Assembly (NCBI RefSeq): GCF_000512205.2
Contig: NZ_CP006644.1
Location: 4,230,501-4,294,500, forward strand
Length of the DNA: 64,000 bases
Source of the DNA: Sphingomonas sanxanigenens DSM 19645 = NX02
GTDB taxonomy: Bacteria; Pseudomonadota; Alphaproteobacteria; Sphingomonadales; Sphingomonadaceae
Direction of reading: 5' to 3'
In this document: in pieces, positions 59,997 through 64,000 of the stretch
How positions within the stretch are numbered: the first letter of the stretch is position 1
Layout of the letters: every line of letters begins with the position of its first letter
Position numbers and translations under genes: made by a program
The notes under the pieces: model-generated
What the model saw: the letters and a program-made list of their open reading frames with translations, nothing else
What the model was told of the DNA's origin: nothing
Database searches by the model: none

Positions 59997-62861
59997 ATGG
60001 GGCTGTCCACAATCTCGATGCGCACCCGCACGGCGAAGATCGCGCTGCGGTGCGCGCTGTTCGCATCGACGGCGCTGATCGCCGCCGGCACCGCCGCGGC
60101 GCAGGACGCGCCCACCGAGCCACCGATCGCCGACGACCAGGCGCAGGACATCGTTGTCACCGGTTTCCGGGACAGTCTGGCCCGCGCGCTCGAACTCAAG
60201 CGCGAAAGCTCGGGCGTGGTCGACTCGATCGTCGCCGAGGACATCGCGAAGTTTCCGGACAACAACCTCGCCGAATCGATCCAGCGCATCCCCGGCATCG
60301 CCATCTCGCGCGACCAGGGCCAGGGCCGCTCGATCTCTGTGCGCGGTCTGGGCGGCGATTTCACCGCGACGCGCATCAACGGCATGGAAAGCCAGGCGAC
60401 CACCGACGGCTATAACGGCGCCAACCGTGGCCGCGGCTTCGACTTCAACGTCTTCGCCTCCGAACTGTTCAGCCAGATCGACGTGCGCAAGACCGCTTCG
60501 GCGGACCTGCCCGAAGGCTCGCTCGGCGCCACCGTCGACCTTACCACCTCGCGCCCGCTGAGCTTCAAGGACAAGGTCGTGCTCACCGTATCCGCACAGG
60601 GCGGCTATAACGACCAGGCGAAGAAGGTCGATCCGCGGCTGGCGGCGGTGTTCGCGCTGCAGAACGATGCCGGCACCGTCGGCTTCCTCGCCTCGGCAGC
60701 CTTCGCGCGCCAGTCGGGCAATTTCCAGCAGAGCAATTCGGGCGACTGGAACCAGGGCACCGGCGACGGCGGCTTCTGCAATCCCAACACGACGCCGGGG
60801 GCGTGCCCCGGCACCAACATCCCGGTCTTCAACCAGGTCAACAGCCCCAACGTCTACAACCCGCGCTTCCCGCGCTATGTGCAGGGCGTCGGCCGCACCG
60901 AGCGGCTGGGCATCACCACCAGCCTGCAATGGAGCCCGCAGGACGACACCGACATCGTCCTCGACATGCTCTATTCGAAGTTCGACGTGAAGCGCGACGA
61001 CTGGGCGCTGGAACCGATCGGCTTCAGCCGCGCCGCATCGCAGGGCGGCAAGCCCGAATCGATCATCCGCGACGGCGTGATCGACGAGAACAACTCGCTG
61101 GTCTACGGCCTGTTCGACAATGTCGACCTGCGTTCGGAGCATAACCGCGACAATTTCACCACCGAGTTCATCCAGACGACGTTGGCGGCGAAGCACAAGT
61201 TCGGCGATCGCTTCACGGTCAACGCCCTGGCCGGCCACTCGCGTTCGGACTTCGACAATTTCGTCGACATCTCGACGCAGATCGACTCGTTCAACGTCGA
61301 CAACTTCTCCTACGATCTCCGGCCGATGGGTCAGAACGCGCCAGCGATCAACTGGGGCGTCGACGTCACCGACCCGAACAACTGGTATTTCGGCCCGCGC
61401 GTCACCCAGCCCGGCGGCACCGGCCCGACCGGCCCCGAAATCCGATTGCGCCCGAACTATATCGAGAACCGCAACACCACCGCGCGGCTCGACCTGACCT
61501 TCGAGGCGATGGACGCGCTGTCGCTGCGCGCCGGTGCCGAGTTCAAGAAATATGAGTTCAAGTCGCGCTCGCTGCGCTACGTGCAGGGCGAGTTCAACTT
61601 CCCGAACATTCCCGACGGCTACACGATCGGCTCGCTGACCGAGCAGTTCTGCGGCTTCGGCCAGTTCGACATGCCCGCCGGCAACACCAAGTGCTGGACG
61701 GCGCCGAACATCAACGCCTTCAACGATGCCTACAACATCTTCGGCAACAGCGGCCGCACCGAGCTTTCGAGCACCGTATCGGCGGCGCGCGGTGACAATC
61801 GCGCGATTACCGAAGAGGATTGGTCGTTCTACGGCATGGCGCAGTTCGACACGGATCTGGGCAACATGCGCGTGCGCGGCAATATCGGCGGCCGCTACGT
61901 CATCACCAACCAGACCTCGAACTTCCTGACGACGGTGCCGACAACGGTCGATCCGTCCGGCGTGGTGCCGACGACGGTGGAGCGGACCTACCGGAACTTC
62001 CTGCCCTCGTTCAATCTCGTGATCGAGCCGACCGACGACATCGTCGTCCGCCTCGCCGCGGCCAAGACGATGTCGCGTCCGCCGCTGGGCAACCTCGCCG
62101 GCGCGACGACGGTGAGCGTTTCGGGCGGTTCCCGCACGGTGAACAGCGGCAACGCCTTCCTGAACCCGTTCAAGTCGGACAATGCCGACCTGTCGATCGA
62201 ATGGTATCCGATGCGCGGGTCGATCGTTTCGGCCGGCCTCTTCTACAAGAAGATCAATTCCTACATCCAGGGCAACACCGTCACCGCGCCCTATTCGACC
62301 ACCGGCCTGCCCGTGGAGCTGCTCGCCGGCACCGGCGTGACGCCCGATACCGATTTCGTCATCACCAGCGTGATCAACACGCCGGGCGGCCCGCTGAAGG
62401 GCATCGAGCTCAACCTGCAGCAGCAGCTGAGCTTCCTGCCGGCGCCGTTCGACGGCTTCGGCGTGCTCGCCAACTACACCTATGTCGACTCGAACATCGA
62501 TTACCGGGCGGGCACCGCGCTGTTCAACGCGACCTTGCTCAACCTGTCGAAGAACTCGATCAACGGCACGCTCTATTATGAGAAGAACGGCTTCCAGGCG
62601 CGTGTCTCGGCCAATTACCGCGACCAGTTCCTGACCGGCGTGCCCGCCTCGTTCAACCAGGACGTCGCGGGCACCCGGTCCGCCACCTATGTCGACGCTG
62701 CGATTTCCTACGCGCTGACCGAGAATATCACGGTGAGCGTCGACGGCATCAACCTGACCAACCAGGCGGATGTGCAGTACACCGACTCCACCGCGCAGCG
62801 CTGGGTCAACTACCGCCTTAACGGCCGCCAATTCTATCTGGGGGTGCGCGCCACCTTCTGA
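59997..62861 (+). CDS. TonB-dependent receptor, oligosaccharide type
   Basis: 954 residues from the ATG at 59997, which has GGGGAAG 6 nt upstream; ATGs at 59982 and 59991 are near alternatives. Signal peptide ends GTAAAQD. QDIVVTGFRDSLARALELKRESSGVVDSI, then AKFPDNNLAESIQRIPGIAISRDQGQGRSISVRGLGGDFTATRINGME are the hallmark blocks of the long Xanthomonas/Caulobacter-type receptor class that often sits in CAZyme loci. The barrel ends with YLGVRATF. It closely parallels the receptor at the left window edge. By position it should import the product of the GH31/GH106 enzymes or its precursor. Confidence 0.95.
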   Translation: MGLSTISMRTRTAKIALRCALFASTALIAAGTAAAQDAPTEPPIADDQAQDIVVTGFRDSLARALELKRESSGVVDSIVAEDIAKFPDNNLAESIQRIPGIAISRDQGQGRSISVRGLGGDFTATRINGMESQATTDGYNGANRGRGFDFNVFASELFSQIDVRKTASADLPEGSLGATVDLTTSRPLSFKDKVVLTVSAQGGYNDQAKKVDPRLAAVFALQNDAGTVGFLASAAFARQSGNFQQSNSGDWNQGTGDGGFCNPNTTPGACPGTNIPVFNQVNSPNVYNPRFPRYVQGVGRTERLGITTSLQWSPQDDTDIVLDMLYSKFDVKRDDWALEPIGFSRAASQGGKPESIIRDGVIDENNSLVYGLFDNVDLRSEHNRDNFTTEFIQTTLAAKHKFGDRFTVNALAGHSRSDFDNFVDISTQIDSFNVDNFSYDLRPMGQNAPAINWGVDVTDPNNWYFGPRVTQPGGTGPTGPEIRLRPNYIENRNTTARLDLTFEAMDALSLRAGAEFKKYEFKSRSLRYVQGEFNFPNIPDGYTIGSLTEQFCGFGQFDMPAGNTKCWTAPNINAFNDAYNIFGNSGRTELSSTVSAARGDNRAITEEDWSFYGMAQFDTDLGNMRVRGNIGGRYVITNQTSNFLTTVPTTVDPSGVVPTTVERTYRNFLPSFNLVIEPTDDIVVRLAAAKTMSRPPLGNLAGATTVSVSGGSRTVNSGNAFLNPFKSDNADLSIEWYPMRGSIVSAGLFYKKINSYIQGNTVTAPYSTTGLPVELLAGTGVTPDTDFVITSVINTPGGPLKGIELNLQQQLSFLPAPFDGFGVLANYTYVDSNIDYRAGTALFNATLLNLSKNSINGTLYYEKNGFQARVSANYRDQFLTGVPASFNQDVAGTRSATYVDAAISYALTENITVSVDGINLTNQADVQYTDSTAQRWVNYRLNGRQFYLGVRATF

Positions 62862-62921
62862 ACGATCTTTCCGATCCTATGTCGTGTCACTCTGGAATCC
62901 CTTCTCTCCGACACGACCCCT

Positions 62922-62959
62922 GGGGGCGCTGCACACGTGCAGCGCCCCCTGTTTTTTTT
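62922..62959 (+). terminator. Rho-independent terminator of the TonB receptor gene
   Basis: GGGGGCGCTGCAC (62922-62934) pairs perfectly with GTGCAGCGCCCCC (62937-62949) and is followed by TG and eight T (62952-62959). Just upstream GTCGTGTC / GACACGAC (62881-62888 / 62910-62917) form a second hairpin. Confidence 0.96.
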
Positions 62960-63084
62960 GCCATGTGTGATGCCCATCGCGCTTGTCCGGATCGGCCTGC
63001 CGATCCACGGCAAAAATGCCGGCGGCGTTGGTCGCGCGGGCTTCAGGATAAATATTGGGCACCGGTGTGCGCGCCGGATCATCC

Positions 63085-63152
63085 CACAATATGGTTACGA
63101 TTCGCTGTATATGGTCGTCAACCTATGCTATATGTAGCCAACTGATATGACA
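63085..63152. promoter_or_regulatory. Phased ATATG repeats upstream of the GntR gene
   Basis: ATATG occurs at 63089, 63109, 63130 and 63145; the first two are ATATGGT and the first three are about 20-21 bp apart, two helical turns. The region is A/T-rich and directly upstream of a GntR gene, so it may hold its promoter and operator half-sites. This is a pattern only. Confidence 0.35.
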
Positions 63153-63153
63153 A

Positions 63154-63891
63154 GTGGCTGACGAAGGACCGAGATTGACGGGCAGGAACGCGGAAGACAG
63201 CAGCGGTTCGCTGACCGACAGGCTGTTCGCCACGCTGGAGGCGGGTATCAGATCCGGCCGCTATCTCCCCGGCTGCAAGCTCCCCAGCCAGAAGGATATC
63301 GCCGAGGACGCCGGCGTCAGCCGCACGGTGGTGCGTGAGGCAGTGGCGCGGCTGGCGGCGAAGGGCGTGCTCGTCTCCCGCCAGGGATCGGGTGTGTTCG
63401 TGGAGGAGGTGCCCGATTTCCGCGCCTTCCAGATCGCGCCGGATGAATTGCAGGAACTTGCCGACGTCATCCGGCTGCTCGAGATCAGGCTCGCGGTAGA
63501 GACCGAGATGGCCGGCCTCGCCGCCGCGCGCCGCACCACCGCGGACATCACCGCGATGAAGACCGCGCTCGACGACATGGCCGCGTTCCGCTCCGACCCC
63601 GCCGCCGCCGCGGAAGCCGATGCCCGTTTCCACGCGGCGATCGCGCGCGCGACGCAGAATGATTATTTCCCGCGCATGATCGATTTCATCGGCGTGCGCC
63701 TCGTCCCGCGCCGGACGCTGCTGCTGCGCGGCCATTCCGCGGACGAACAGGATGCCTATGCGGAAAAGGTGCTGCGCGAGCATGAGGCGATCTTCGACGC
63801 GATCGTCCGCATGGAAAGCGCCGCCGCCCGCAACGCCGCCCGCCAGCACATGCAGGAAAGCCTGACGCGCCACCAGATGCTGGCGCGCTGA
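63154..63891 (+). CDS. GntR-family regulator, FadR/FCD branch
   Basis: 245 residues from a GTG; a TTG at 63175 with AAGGA upstream would give 238. The N-terminal winged HTH (LFATLEAGIRSGRYLPGCKLPSQKDIAEDAGVSRTVVREAVARLAAKGVLVSRQGSGVFV) is followed by an all-helical FCD ligand domain with metal-type residues (VIRLLEIRLAVETEMAGLAA, ADARFHAAIARAT, EHEAIFDAI). This branch often controls uronate or other sugar-acid genes. Its targets are probably the adjacent genes. It terminates at a strong hairpin. Confidence 0.93.
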   Translation: MADEGPRLTGRNAEDSSGSLTDRLFATLEAGIRSGRYLPGCKLPSQKDIAEDAGVSRTVVREAVARLAAKGVLVSRQGSGVFVEEVPDFRAFQIAPDELQELADVIRLLEIRLAVETEMAGLAAARRTTADITAMKTALDDMAAFRSDPAAAAEADARFHAAIARATQNDYFPRMIDFIGVRLVPRRTLLLRGHSADEQDAYAEKVLREHEAIFDAIVRMESAAARNAARQHMQESLTRHQMLAR

Positions 63892-63921
63892 GCGGCGCTC
63901 CCCCAAGGGAAGGAGCGCCGC
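63892..63921. terminator. Hairpin between the GntR gene and a convergent gene
   Basis: GCGGCGCTCC (63892-63901) pairs perfectly with GGAGCGCCGC (63912-63921) around a 10-nt loop. It begins directly after the GntR stop. No T-run follows on either strand, but its position between converging genes suggests a bidirectional stop. Confidence 0.6.
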
Positions 63922-63945
63922 CCATGCCCGCCCGCGTTGGCGGAC

Positions 63946-64000
63946 TTACAACCCGTACTGACGCCGCAGGATATCCGCCGCACGCTCGCCCACGATCGTG
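63946..64000 (-). CDS. C-terminus of an unidentified gene, partial
   Basis: The last 17 residues (TIVGERAADILRRQYGL, then TAA) of a leftward gene entering from the right edge. The frame is open to the window end. Too short to assign a family. It converges on the GntR gene. Confidence 0.5.
   Translation of the reverse strand, partial: TIVGERAADILRRQYGL

Noticed and set aside
59856-62831. Open frame of nearly 1000 codons on the minus strand opposite the TonB receptor
   Set aside because: It is the antisense of a clear receptor gene; the translation is Arg/Ala/Val/Asp-rich with no family motif. Long antisense frames are expected in GC-rich codon usage.

Overview
The window looks like a chromosome segment of a sphingomonad-type alphaproteobacterium (Sphingomonas/Sphingobium relatives). 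The evidence is high G+C, four long TonB-dependent receptor genes each paired with catabolic genes, Tat- or Sec-exported hydrolases, aconitase A, a DeoR-controlled sugar ABC operon, and many genes coupled by 4-nt ATGA/GTGA overlaps. The species cannot be named from sequence alone.

Layout. (1) 1-8290: sugar-acid locus with a partial TonB receptor, a GudP-like MFS transporter coupled to a Tat-exported protein of unknown function, a type-B carboxylesterase, a LysR regulator and 5-dehydro-4-deoxyglucarate dehydratase (kdgD). (2) 8291-9040: gene-poor, with a frameshifted IS256-type transposase scar. (3) 9041-20451: peptide/ester utilisation locus with three M24 metallopeptidases, one M20 peptidase, a TonB receptor, an exported esterase-like hydrolase and a divergent IclR regulator. 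(4) about 20607-29376: integrated element next to tRNA-Ser(GGA). It holds an IS21-family insertion, a tightly overlapping cassette of mostly unknown genes (ParB-like, sigma-region-2-like, AlpA-like) and a P4-type integrase. (5) 29377-44451: mostly housekeeping or scattered metabolic genes: tRNA-Ser, two aldo/keto reductases, LysR, TonB receptor, cyclophilin, small zinc-ribbon protein, aconitase, secreted beta-propeller protein, S9 peptidase. (6) 44588-63891: large sugar locus. A leftward operon encodes a DUF2291 lipoprotein, ABC ATPase, permease, DeoR regulator, binding protein and TIM-barrel isomerase. A divergent rightward set encodes a split transketolase, FGGY kinase, GH31 and GH106 glycosidases, a TonB receptor and a GntR regulator.

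Most interesting points. The isomerase, FGGY kinase, two-subunit transketolase and ribose-type ABC importer together match the known transketolase route for D-apiose. Here they sit beside a GH31 enzyme, a GH106-type alpha-L-rhamnosidase and a CAZyme-type TonB receptor, suggesting use of apiose/rhamnose-containing plant glycans or glycosides. The GH106 gene carries a palindromic repeat of about 106 bp inserted in frame. The tRNA-Ser element carries a compact operon whose products I mostly cannot name. All functional assignments come from reading motifs; no database search was run.
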